DNA from: Cryomorphaceae bacterium
Lineage (GTDB): Bacteria > Bacteroidota > Bacteroidia > Flavobacteriales > Schleiferiaceae
Reading direction: 5' to 3'
NCBI GenBank assembly: GCA_003445735.1
Contig: DMCR01000085.1
Coordinates: 1 to 6,348, forward strand
DNA: 6,348 bases
A model generated the notes under the pieces. That model searched no databases and was not told the DNA's origin. It saw only the letters and a list, made by a program, of their open reading frames with translations. Both the position numbers and the translations under genes were made by a program. Of the stretch, positions 1-6,013 are shown piece by piece (the first letter of the stretch is position 1; every line of letters begins with the position of its first letter).

Positions 1-947
1 AGTGCTTCGCCCGAAGCATCAATCAAAGAAACCACGATGCGCCATCCTTCTTCAGAGTGATTCAAACGAAGAGTTCCAAAATGTTGTGTATCTGTGGTTC
101 CCTCGTGTACTCTAGTAGTGTTTGCTTCGTCATGATGGGGGTGTGCATTGGCTGTAATCGGTGAAGCACAAGCTTCGACGATCGCTTTACCATTGATTTC
201 TAGAAGGTTGATTTCTCCGCTGTGACGGTCCCCAGTGAGTACAATAGGAGCTCCTGGGGCCTCAGATAGCCATTGGAGCAGCATTTCACGCTCTACAGGG
301 TAATTGCTCATGTTCTCAAAGACTTGGGCCGTATTGAGCAGTTGACCGCCCATACAGATCAAATGCACCTCAGACGTAGATTTATGGAGGGTTTTATAAA
401 ACCAATTCAGTTGTTTAGTTCCGAAAACAGTAGCATCTGCGCTGTCTTTATGGGTGCGGAAGCTTCTATTGTCGAGCAAGTAGATATCAATCTTACCTTC
501 AGCAAGGGTAGTGCGGCCGTAGTAACTGGTAGAATCTGGTTGGGCGTAAGTAGGCTGCCAGAAGTCTTTGAAGGCTTCCATTGTGATTGCATGGCCATTA
601 AATGTTGAGAGGTCACAGTCGTTGGGCCCGGCATCATGATCGTCCCAAATGGCTAAATGAGTGCTTTTACCTAAGATTTCGTGAAAAACATCTCCTGTAA
701 AGACCTCGTTATAGCGCGTCATGGTAGCGGAATAGGTTTCCCATTGATCGTCTTCTAAATACACGTTATCCCCCAGCCATATGTACAGGTCTAGCGTATC
801 TAGTGCTTTATTTAAGGTGGGGAGAAGGTCTTGTGTTTGAGATGGATCGTTACAGCTACTGAAGCCAATAGTTACGTTTGTTTCATATGTAACACATGAT
901 GTTCCAATGGCAAACAACGAAGCGTAGATCAAGTTTCTGTCGATCAT
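1..947 (-). CDS. PhoD-like metallophosphatase (3' end outside window)
   Basis: Reading leftward from an ATG at 947 gives 315 codons with no stop before the left edge, so the C-terminus is missing. The protein has the signature of the PhoD-like branch of the metallophosphoesterase superfamily: GFSSCND (28-34), WLGDNVY (57-63), IWDDHDAGPND (100-110), YYGR followed by LLDNRSFR (157-164), GGQLLN (200-205) and GDRHSGE (239-245). The Asp/Asn/His residues of these blocks are the expected metal ligands. The family hydrolyses phosphomonoesters or phosphodiesters, usually outside the cytoplasm; the substrate here is unknown. The N-terminus has a short hydrophobic run ending in GTSC, with Cys18 as a possible lipid-modified residue, but the lipobox is weak and the run is short. 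No in-frame ATG lies upstream before a stop at 993-995, which supports this start. It is divergent from the M14 gene across a 61-base spacer. Family assignment is firm; export and lipidation are inferred. Confidence 0.9.
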   Translation of the reverse strand, partial: MIDRNLIYASLFAIGTSCVTYETNVTIGFSSCNDPSQTQDLLPTLNKALDTLDLYIWLGDNVYLEDDQWETYSATMTRYNEVFTGDVFHEILGKSTHLAIWDDHDAGPNDCDLSTFNGHAITMEAFKDFWQPTYAQPDSTSYYGRTTLAEGKIDIYLLDNRSFRTHKDSADATVFGTKQLNWFYKTLHKSTSEVHLICMGGQLLNTAQVFENMSNYPVEREMLLQWLSEAPGAPIVLTGDRHSGEINLLEINGKAIVEACASPITANAHPHHDEANTTRVHEGTTDTQHFGTLRLNHSEEGWRIVVSLIDASGEA

Positions 948-957
948 AATGTTTGTA

Positions 958-991
958 TTTGGGTGAATGTCACAGTTGTGATGTAACTTTC
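958..991 (+). promoter_or_regulatory. Possible Bacteroidota-type promoter for M14 gene
   Basis: TTTG at 958-961 is followed after 22 bases by TAACTTTC at 984-991. These approximate the Bacteroidota sigma factor elements TTG (-33) and TAnnTTTG (-7), with one mismatch (final C for G). The spacing is at the long end of the allowed range. Transcription would begin only about 10 bases before the ATG at 1009, giving a very short leader. The palindrome at 970-981 would lie between the two elements, a position suited to repression. The match is weak and unverified. Confidence 0.3.
970..981. promoter_or_regulatory. Palindrome centred in divergent spacer
   Basis: TCACA-GT-TGTGA is a perfect 5-2-5 inverted repeat. 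Its centre is about 2 bases from the midpoint of the spacer between the divergent phosphatase and M14 genes. A 2-base loop is too small for an RNA hairpin, so a DNA-binding dimer site is the better reading. The half-sites resemble those of CRP but in the opposite order, so it is not a normal CRP site. No regulator can be named. Confidence 0.4.
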
Positions 992-1008
992 CCTATAAAT
1001 CTACGAGA

Positions 1009-2073
1009 ATGTCTACGAATTTCGATTCGACATATTTAACTGATAAACAGTGGTATATACCATACTCTCAACTGCAATCTGCACATGATTGGGAAATTAT
1101 TGGATATTCCAGTGAAGAACGTCCGCTACTATATACCAGTTTAGGTCAGGGCTCCCGTTCCATATGTATTTGGGCTGGCATGCACGGAAACGAAACTACA
1201 GGGATATTTATCATCCTATCGCTTATTGAGTTGTTTCAAAAGAAACAAATTGATTTAGAGGGATTTACACTTCATCTCATACCGGTAGTGAACCCCGATG
1301 CCTATGTTCGTTACAGTCGCCGCAATGGATTAGGTATAGACCTCAACAGAGACTTCGCCAGTTTTCAGACCGTAGAAAGTGCAAAGTTGGTGGGTTGGAT
1401 TAAGATGCATGAACCAGAATTGTGTTTTAACCTTCACGATCAGCGAACGATTTTCCACATAGGTGGACGTTCTGCGTATACTTCTCTATTAGTGCCTAGC
1501 GCGGATATTTCACGCCAAATTACCCCCATGCGTCGTAACCTGATGAATAGATTAGGCAATGCTCTTACAGCAATGCAGGTTGATTTTGCGGGCATAGGAC
1601 GGTATACGGATGAGTATTATCCCACAGCTATTGGGGATTACCTCATGGCTAATGGAATTCCTAATATTCTCATCGAAAGCGGTGTTAAGGAAGACGATCT
1701 CGAGCGTCGTGAAGCGCGTTTATTTGGATTGCGTACCATTTTGACGACCATTCTTGCAGATGTTAGCACTTCAGATGTATATGAACGATTACCGCCAATT
1801 GAGAAAGGCCAGTTAGAATGGGTCTTCACGAATGTGCTTTATGCCCACATGCGTGTGGATGTGGCCATTAAGCGTTTCCATTTCGTCAATGGTCATGCGG
1901 CGGACTATTTGTATCTCGTGGATGAAATAGGCGATTTAAAGGCCAAACCTCGTATGAAGGAGGTCGATGGTACTGCAATTGCCTTGACGGAGCCTTTGGA
2001 GCTTGAGAAGCCTGTCAATGGTCACTTTGGGGATTATCTCTTTGAGGAAGGAAAAATCTTACCCTATGAATGA
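1009..2073 (+). CDS. M14-family zinc carboxypeptidase-like protein
   Basis: This 354-residue protein has the M14 metallopeptidase core. The HxxE zinc motif is in MHGNETTG (His59, Glu62). NPDAYVRYSRRNGLGIDLNR (95-114) contains the family's substrate-binding Asn-Arg pair (113-114). FNLHDQ (140-145) supplies the third zinc ligand, His143, and LIESG (221-225) the likely catalytic Glu223. All expected metal and catalytic residues are therefore present. There is no signal peptide, so it should act in the cytoplasm. The MHGNE plus FNLHDQ combination recalls an uncharacterised Bacteroidota M14 group; relatives include both peptidases and AstE/AspA deacylases, so the substrate could be a peptide or an N-acyl amino acid. 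The C-terminal 100 residues (about 255-354) match nothing I recognise. The gene overlaps the start of the flavoprotein gene by 8 bases, suggesting one transcript and coupled translation. No Shine-Dalgarno sequence precedes the ATG, which is normal for Bacteroidota. Confidence 0.88.
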   Translation: MSTNFDSTYLTDKQWYIPYSQLQSAHDWEIIGYSSEERPLLYTSLGQGSRSICIWAGMHGNETTGIFIILSLIELFQKKQIDLEGFTLHLIPVVNPDAYVRYSRRNGLGIDLNRDFASFQTVESAKLVGWIKMHEPELCFNLHDQRTIFHIGGRSAYTSLLVPSADISRQITPMRRNLMNRLGNALTAMQVDFAGIGRYTDEYYPTAIGDYLMANGIPNILIESGVKEDDLERREARLFGLRTILTTILADVSTSDVYERLPPIEKGQLEWVFTNVLYAHMRVDVAIKRFHFVNGHAADYLYLVDEIGDLKAKPRMKEVDGTAIALTEPLELEKPVNGHFGDYLFEEGKILPYE

Positions 2074-3292
2074 ACGCTTCATTATTGTCGGCGGAGGGGC
2101 TGCAGGGTATTTTGCAGCCATCGCGTGTGCCGAGGCAAATCCAGGATCCAACATTACCCTATTAGAAAAAGGTAAAGATGTATTAGGTAAGGTTTTGATC
2201 AGTGGTGGCGGGCGCTGCAATGTGACACACGCTTGTTTTGATCCAAGGGAGTTGATCCAATTCTACCCACGCGGTAGTCGCGAACTTTTGGGCCCCTTCC
2301 ACAAATTCCAGCCCGGTGATACTATGGAATGGTTTGCGGACCGTGGCGTAGAACTCAAGATTGAATCCGATAACCGCGTTTTTCCAGTGACGGATTCTTC
2401 TCAAACCATCATCGATTGTCTGAAAGAAATGGCGGCGACTAACGGTATTGAGGTACTCACTTCCTCCGGGGTTAAGTCCTTCCGATCCTTAGAAGGATAT
2501 CGTTGGGAGGTTGTGACCAATGCTGGTCAGGCTTACGATTGTGATGCCTTAATGATGGCCCCAGGGTCGTCCAAAGCGATGTGGGATGGGCTCAAGAAAT
2601 TGGGCCATAAGATCATCGAACCCGTGCCTTCGCTCTTCACCTTTAATATTAAAGACACGAGACTCAAGGGGTTGAGCGGTATTAGTATACCACATGCGAA
2701 CATTCAAATTGCGGCCTCGGATTTGGAAGTTGAGGGACCGCTGCTCATTACCCACTGGGGACTCTCAGGGCCTGCTGTTCTTCGTTTGAGTGCATGGGGT
2801 GCCCGAGAACTCAGCGACAGATTTTATCGATTCCCCATCCTAATTAATTGGCTCGGACGCGATGAAGAGGAGGTACTTGACCTCTTATCAGACGAGAAGA
2901 AGGATAGTGGCAAAAAGCGATTAGGCAATCATGCAATGTTTGACATTCCGTTGCGTCTTTGGAAATCTATGGTGGAAGCTGCGGGAATTAAGAGCACCGC
3001 GACTTGGGGTGATATTTCTAGCAAGGAGCTTAAAGCTTTGTGCAGTGAACTCACTTGCGCGGTATTCCAAGTCACTGGCAAGAGTACCTTTAAGGAAGAG
3101 TTCGTGACTGCAGGCGGGGTAGATTTAAAGGAGATTGATTTCAGATCCTTTCAAAGCCGACTTTGCCCGAATCTGTATTTGGCGGGAGAGATCCTGAATA
3201 TTGATGGAATCACAGGTGGATTCAACTTCCAGGCCGCATGGACCGGTGGATTTTTGGCGGGCAACGCCATGGCCGGTTATCCCCTAGAGTAG
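2066..3292 (+). CDS. HI0933/YhiN-family FAD-dependent oxidoreductase
   Basis: This 408-residue flavoprotein starts MNERFIIVGGGAAG, so the Rossmann GxGxxG (9-14) lies right at the N-terminus, with the ribose-binding acidic residue in LLEKG (Glu34). Family hallmarks follow: ISGGGRCNVTH (45-55), THWGLSGPAVLRLS (229-242), TAGGV (348-352), and the C-terminal FAD-binding GEILNIDGITGGFN (374-387). Length is typical of the family. An in-frame ATG at 2003 would add 21 residues, but these lie inside the M14 gene and push the dinucleotide fold away from the N-terminus, so 2066 is preferred. Members are often labelled BaiN-like or aminoacetone oxidase-like; the physiological reaction is unclear and should not be assumed. 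It should be cytosolic. The 8-base overlap with the upstream M14 gene implies an operon. Its end overlaps the convergent gene by 9 bases. Confidence 0.93.
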   Translation: MNERFIIVGGGAAGYFAAIACAEANPGSNITLLEKGKDVLGKVLISGGGRCNVTHACFDPRELIQFYPRGSRELLGPFHKFQPGDTMEWFADRGVELKIESDNRVFPVTDSSQTIIDCLKEMAATNGIEVLTSSGVKSFRSLEGYRWEVVTNAGQAYDCDALMMAPGSSKAMWDGLKKLGHKIIEPVPSLFTFNIKDTRLKGLSGISIPHANIQIAASDLEVEGPLLITHWGLSGPAVLRLSAWGARELSDRFYRFPILINWLGRDEEEVLDLLSDEKKDSGKKRLGNHAMFDIPLRLWKSMVEAAGIKSTATWGDISSKELKALCSELTCAVFQVTGKSTFKEEFVTAGGVDLKEIDFRSFQSRLCPNLYLAGEILNIDGITGGFNFQAAWTGGFLAGNAMAGYPLE

Positions 3293-3820
3293 GCCGTCGT
3301 TACGCAGCCATTTTAAGATTTTTTTCCCGCGGTTTTTCATTCCGGCGCTGCCGTATTCTATGACTTTTTCTAAGATCTGTGCCAGTTCTGGGGCCAATTC
3401 CGGGTACGCCCGAACCATCCTATAGGCTATGGTCATCCCGTACACGCGCGGTGCCACCGTAGCTTGCATGTCCATCATGCACATCCAGCTGTAATGCAGT
3501 AGCCTGCCTTGCGCTTCTTCGCCTTGTGGAAGCTCATATTTGGAGAAATACCTAAGAATAAACCGCATTTCGGCATCTGTTTTCGCATGGTCCAATTGGT
3601 CTATCATCCTCTCCACAAACCCCAATAAAAGCTCAGGTTTTCGATCGCCTATATGGTGCAATATCCAACACGCCCTGGTACGCTCCTTATCCGTTCCTTC
3701 AAAGGCAAACTTCACCATTTCCTCGAGCACATCAGCCCCCGCCAAAGCCTCTTGGATCCAGTTGGCATAAGCCTTGTCTTTAGCGACAGTACTTGTGTTT
3801 AGAAGTTCTTTCAGGACCAC
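3284..3820 (-). CDS. Helical HEAT-like protein of unknown function
   Basis: I do not recognise a named family for this 178-residue protein. It is almost all predicted amphipathic helix, with segments resembling HEAT/ARM-type repeats: about 46-73 (RTRACWILHHIGD), 83-118, and 120-172, ending in a basic stretch SAGMKNRGKKILKWLR (158-173). Such folds usually serve as protein-binding scaffolds. There is no signal peptide or membrane segment, and no catalytic motif is visible. The start is a GTG at 3820-3818: an in-frame stop (TAA) lies four codons upstream and the first in-frame ATG encodes Met35, which would remove a helix. No Shine-Dalgarno sequence is seen. The gene is divergent from the XRE-S24 regulator across an 83-base spacer and overlaps the flavoprotein gene tail to tail. 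Sharing that spacer makes co-regulation with the damage cassette possible but unproven. Confidence 0.8.
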   Translation of the reverse strand: MVLKELLNTSTVAKDKAYANWIQEALAGADVLEEMVKFAFEGTDKERTRACWILHHIGDRKPELLLGFVERMIDQLDHAKTDAEMRFILRYFSKYELPQGEEAQGRLLHYSWMCMMDMQATVAPRVYGMTIAYRMVRAYPELAPELAQILEKVIEYGSAGMKNRGKKILKWLRNDGLL

Positions 3821-3852
3821 CTTAAAAAATTATTGCACAAATGATGAAAATA

Positions 3853-3873
3853 TTAGAATTCTAACTAAATTAG
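3853..3873. promoter_or_regulatory. TTAG/CTAA palindrome cluster, candidate operator
   Basis: TTAGAATTCTAA (3853-3864) is a perfect 12-base palindrome. It is followed directly by CTAA (3865-3868) and, after one A, TTAG (3870-3873), giving four TTAG/CTAA half-sites in 21 bases. The cluster lies between the divergent HEAT-like gene and the XRE-S24 regulator, 30 to 51 bases before the regulator's ATG, where an autoregulatory operator would be expected. The spacer is A/T-rich, which raises the chance of a coincidental palindrome. No convincing TAnnTTTG promoter could be placed here. Confidence 0.4.
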
Positions 3874-3883
3874 CATTGCATTC

Positions 3884-3896
3884 ATCTTTTAAAGAT
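3884..3896. promoter_or_regulatory. Second palindrome just before the regulator gene
   Basis: ATCTTT-T-AAAGAT is a perfect 6-1-6 inverted repeat ending 7 bases before the ATG of the XRE-S24 gene. A repressor bound here would cover the leader and translation start region. Its sequence differs from the TTAG/CTAA cluster upstream. It may be chance in an A/T-rich spacer. Confidence 0.25.
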
Positions 3897-3903
3897 ACGC
3901 TGT

Positions 3904-4686
3904 ATGAACTACGTAAAGAACAACTTGAAATTTCTTCGCAAGAAAGAGGCACTGACTCAGGAACAGTTGGCGGTAAAGATTGGTGTAAAGCGCGCCATGA
4001 TAGGCGCTTACGAAGAAGGTAGGGCTGAGCCTAGGTTGCACACTTTGCAGCATTTGGCGGCGTACTTTCAGGTGCGACTCGATGATTTCGTGAATAAAGA
4101 CCTCTCTGGTGGGGGATCCATTCCCAAGGCCGATGTTAGTGGTGCGCAGTTGCGCATTCTCCCGGTAGTGGTAGATGGCACGGACGAAAAAGAGTTGGGA
4201 ACATTGGTACCGGTAAAGGCCTCTGCGGGATACCTCGCGGGTTATGGCGACGCAGATTACATTGGTGCATTGCCGCGTTTTTCAATGCCCTTCCCGGAAT
4301 TGCCGCAAGACCGTACGTACCGCGTATTCCAAATCCGTGGGGAAAGCATGCTGCCCATCAAGCCGGGTGCCTACGTCATTACAGAATATGTGCAAGATTG
4401 GAAGTCCATCCGCAATGACGATTGTTATGTGCTTATTACCAAGGATGAGGGCGTAGTCTACAAGCGCGTGATCAACAACTTGCACGTCGGGGAGTTGATG
4501 CTCAAATCTGATAACCCACAGTTTGCGCCCTATACTGTCCCTGTGGACCGATTAGTGGAGGCATGGAAAGCCGTAGGATATACCAGCTTTGAACTCCCTG
4601 CAGCGGGAACTAACCAGGAGATGTCGCAGTTGATGCACATGGTGGCAGACCTGCGTAAGGAGATGAGTACATTGAAAGACAACTAA
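3904..4686 (+). CDS. XRE-S24 LexA/CI-like self-cleaving repressor
   Basis: This 260-residue protein joins an N-terminal XRE helix-turn-helix (about 4-62; LTQEQLAVKIGVKRAMIGAY marks the DNA-binding helices) to a C-terminal S24 peptidase-like domain (about 100-225). GESMLP (146-151) carries the catalytic Ser148 and VVYKRV (184-189) the catalytic Lys187. The linker PVKASAGYLAGYGD holds two Ala-Gly bonds (108-109 and 112-113), at 40 and 36 residues before the serine; LexA has 35, so either could be cut. In LexA and CI, RecA on single-stranded DNA triggers this self-cleavage and inactivates the repressor. A short C-terminal helix (about 237-258) could form a coiled coil. The ATG is the only plausible start, since an in-frame TAG lies at 3871-3873. 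Its position directly upstream of dinB and an SRAP gene suggests it controls a damage response. An alternative is a phage-type or general stress regulator, but no phage genes are nearby. Confidence 0.94.
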   Translation: MNYVKNNLKFLRKKEALTQEQLAVKIGVKRAMIGAYEEGRAEPRLHTLQHLAAYFQVRLDDFVNKDLSGGGSIPKADVSGAQLRILPVVVDGTDEKELGTLVPVKASAGYLAGYGDADYIGALPRFSMPFPELPQDRTYRVFQIRGESMLPIKPGAYVITEYVQDWKSIRNDDCYVLITKDEGVVYKRVINNLHVGELMLKSDNPQFAPYTVPVDRLVEAWKAVGYTSFELPAAGTNQEMSQLMHMVADLRKEMSTLKDN

Positions 4687-4715
4687 GCATTTTTAACATA
4701 ATAGATCCTTTGTTT

Positions 4716-4735
4716 GAGCGGCCTTAGTGCTGCTC
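4716..4735 (+). promoter_or_regulatory. Hairpin-forming inverted repeat upstream of dinB
   Basis: GAGCGGC (4716-4722) pairs with GCTGCTC (4729-4735) through seven positions, one of them a G-T (G-U in RNA), around the loop CTTAGT. It sits in the 89-base spacer between the XRE-S24 gene and dinB. It has no following T-run, so it is not a convincing intrinsic terminator. It could be an mRNA structure on read-through transcripts or an imperfect protein-binding site. Confidence 0.35.
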
Positions 4736-4740
4736 GAATA

Positions 4741-4754
4741 GGCTGTAAACAGCC
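4741..4754. promoter_or_regulatory. Candidate operator palindrome upstream of dinB
   Basis: GGCTGT-AA-ACAGCC is a perfect 6-2-6 palindrome ending 21 bases before the dinB ATG. It contains CTGT and ACAG, the half-sites of the enterobacterial LexA box, but with a 2-base instead of an 8-base gap, so it is not a classical SOS box. A possible -33 TTTG at 4713-4716 lies about 22 bases upstream of a poor -7-like TAGGCTGT at 4739-4746, so a bound protein would cover the promoter. The sequence could also fold as a 5-bp RNA stem with a TAAA loop. The XRE-S24 protein is the natural candidate binder, by neighbourhood only. Confidence 0.45.
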
Positions 4755-4775
4755 CGAAAACAAACGTATAGGAAT

Positions 4776-5987
4776 ATGGACCGCTCCATATTACATCTGG
4801 ATTTGGACACCTTTTTTGTCTCTGTTGAGCGCCTGATGGACAGCCGTTTGAGCGGTAAACCCATTATCATCGGCGGCACAGGCGACCGTGGGGTGGTTGC
4901 GGCCTGCAGCTATGAAACCCGAAAGTTCGGGGTGCACTCGGCCATGCCCATGCGAATGGCGAGGGAGCTCTGCCCCGAAGCCATAGTAATTCGTGGTAAC
5001 TCCGCGAATTACAGCAAATACTCCAACCTCGTGACGGACGTTATTAGGGAAGATGTACCCGTGTACGAGAAAACTTCTGTAGATGAGTTTTATGTCGATC
5101 TCACGGGTATGGACCGCTTCTTTGGCAACTTCAAATTTGCCAGTGAACTCCGCGATAACGTCATACGAGAGACCGGTCTTCCCATCAGCTTTGGCCTGTC
5201 CATCAATAAAACGGTCAGTAAGGTGGCCACCGGGGAAGCCAAGCCCAACAACAAGATCTACGTTCAAAAAGGATTAGAGCGTCCCTTCCTTGCCCCTTTA
5301 TCAGTGCGCAAGATCCCAATGGTAGGAGAGAAGACCTACCAAACCCTTCGCAACCTTGGGGTACGCAGGATAAAGACCCTACAAGAAATGCCGCTAGAGA
5401 TGATGCAAAGCGTCATGGGCAAACACGGATCAATTATCTGGCACAAGGCCCAAGGAGTGGACCAAAGCCCTGTGCTGCCTTATCAAGAGCGCAAGAGCAT
5501 TTCTACCGAGCGCACCTTTGCCAAGGATACCATCGATACAGTCAAGCTAGAAGGCATCATCGTCGCTATGACGGAGAATCTAGCTTATCAGCTGCGTCGC
5601 GGGGATAAACTCACTTCCTGCATCACAGTGAAGATTCGTTATTCGGACTTCAATACACACACGCTTCAAGCGCGAATTCCCTATACTGCTGCGGACCACA
5701 TCCTTATCCCCAAGGTCAAGGAACTCTTCAAGCGACTCTATGACCGCCGCTTATTGGTACGTTTAATAGGAGTACGCTGTTCACATTTGGTGGGCGGCGG
5801 CTACCAGATGAATCTTTTTGAAGAGAGCGAAGAACTGAGCAACCTCTACAGCGCCATGGACCATATTCGCCAGCGTTTTGGCGACCGTTCCGTACTCCGG
5901 GCGGTTTCACTCGGGGCAAAGACCATCGGACGAACAAACCCTTTCAATGGGGAACCGCCGCCGTTATTGGCCAACAGACATCAGTAA
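4776..5987 (+). CDS. dinB: DNA polymerase IV (Y-family translesion polymerase)
   Basis: This 403-residue protein copies past damaged template bases with low fidelity and no proofreading. HLDLDTFFVSVE (7-18) provides catalytic Asp9 and the steric-gate Phe14 that excludes ribonucleotides; TSVDEFYVDLTG (100-111) provides Asp103 and Glu104. Palm and fingers span about 1-165, the thumb with helix-hairpin-helix about 175-235 (KIPMVGEKTYQTLRNLG), and the little finger about 240-340. QMNLF (344-348) is a clear QxxLF clamp-binding motif. Unlike E. coli DinB (351 residues), where that motif is at the very end, another 55 residues follow here, including RQRFGDRSVLRA (365-376) and the terminal EPPPLLANR. 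This tail resembles UmuC-type C-termini and is common in Bacteroidota homologues. All catalytic residues are intact. The 89-base gap after the regulator, with its palindrome, suggests dinB has its own promoter; the SRAP gene follows after 26 bases, probably in the same transcript. Confidence 0.97.
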   Translation: MDRSILHLDLDTFFVSVERLMDSRLSGKPIIIGGTGDRGVVAACSYETRKFGVHSAMPMRMARELCPEAIVIRGNSANYSKYSNLVTDVIREDVPVYEKTSVDEFYVDLTGMDRFFGNFKFASELRDNVIRETGLPISFGLSINKTVSKVATGEAKPNNKIYVQKGLERPFLAPLSVRKIPMVGEKTYQTLRNLGVRRIKTLQEMPLEMMQSVMGKHGSIIWHKAQGVDQSPVLPYQERKSISTERTFAKDTIDTVKLEGIIVAMTENLAYQLRRGDKLTSCITVKIRYSDFNTHTLQARIPYTAADHILIPKVKELFKRLYDRRLLVRLIGVRCSHLVGGGYQMNLFEESEELSNLYSAMDHIRQRFGDRSVLRAVSLGAKTIGRTNPFNGEPPPLLANRHQ

Positions 5988-6000
5988 AAAAATTAACCTA

Positions 6001-6009
6001 GAGAAGAAG
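6001..6009 (+). promoter_or_regulatory. Purine-rich leader before SRAP start
   Basis: GAGAAGAAG lies 4 bases before the ATG at 6014. It is a weak Shine-Dalgarno-like or purine-rich ribosome landing site. It supports 6014 as the start, which also places the obligatory Cys directly after the initiator Met. Confidence 0.4.
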
Positions 6010-6013
6010 TACC

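Noticed and set aside
273..608. Plus-strand open frame opposite the PhoD-like gene
   Set aside because: It has no recognisable motif and lies antisense to a gene with strong family signatures; treated as a shadow frame.
970..981. CRP/FNR binding site
   Set aside because: The half-sites are in reversed order (TCACA then TGTGA) and only 2 bases apart, unlike TGTGA-N6-TCACA.
2003..2065. Longer N-terminus for the flavoprotein from an upstream in-frame ATG
   Set aside because: The extra 21 residues are encoded inside the M14 gene and would displace the N-terminal FAD-binding GGGAAG motif; the start at 2066 fits the family.
3904..4686. Prophage repressor marking a phage remnant
   Set aside because: No integrase, structural or lysis gene is nearby; the neighbours are repair genes, so a cellular regulator is more likely.
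4716..4735. Intrinsic terminator after the XRE-S24 gene
   Set aside because: The stem is not followed by a T-run, so it does not meet the usual terminator pattern.
4741..4754. Classical LexA SOS box
   Set aside because: The CTGT and ACAG half-sites are separated by 2 bases rather than 8, and the organism type does not use the enterobacterial box.
4791..5267. 158-codon minus-strand open frame inside dinB
   Set aside because: It is fully antisense to the conserved polymerase palm domain and has no recognisable motif; a by-product of dinB codon use.
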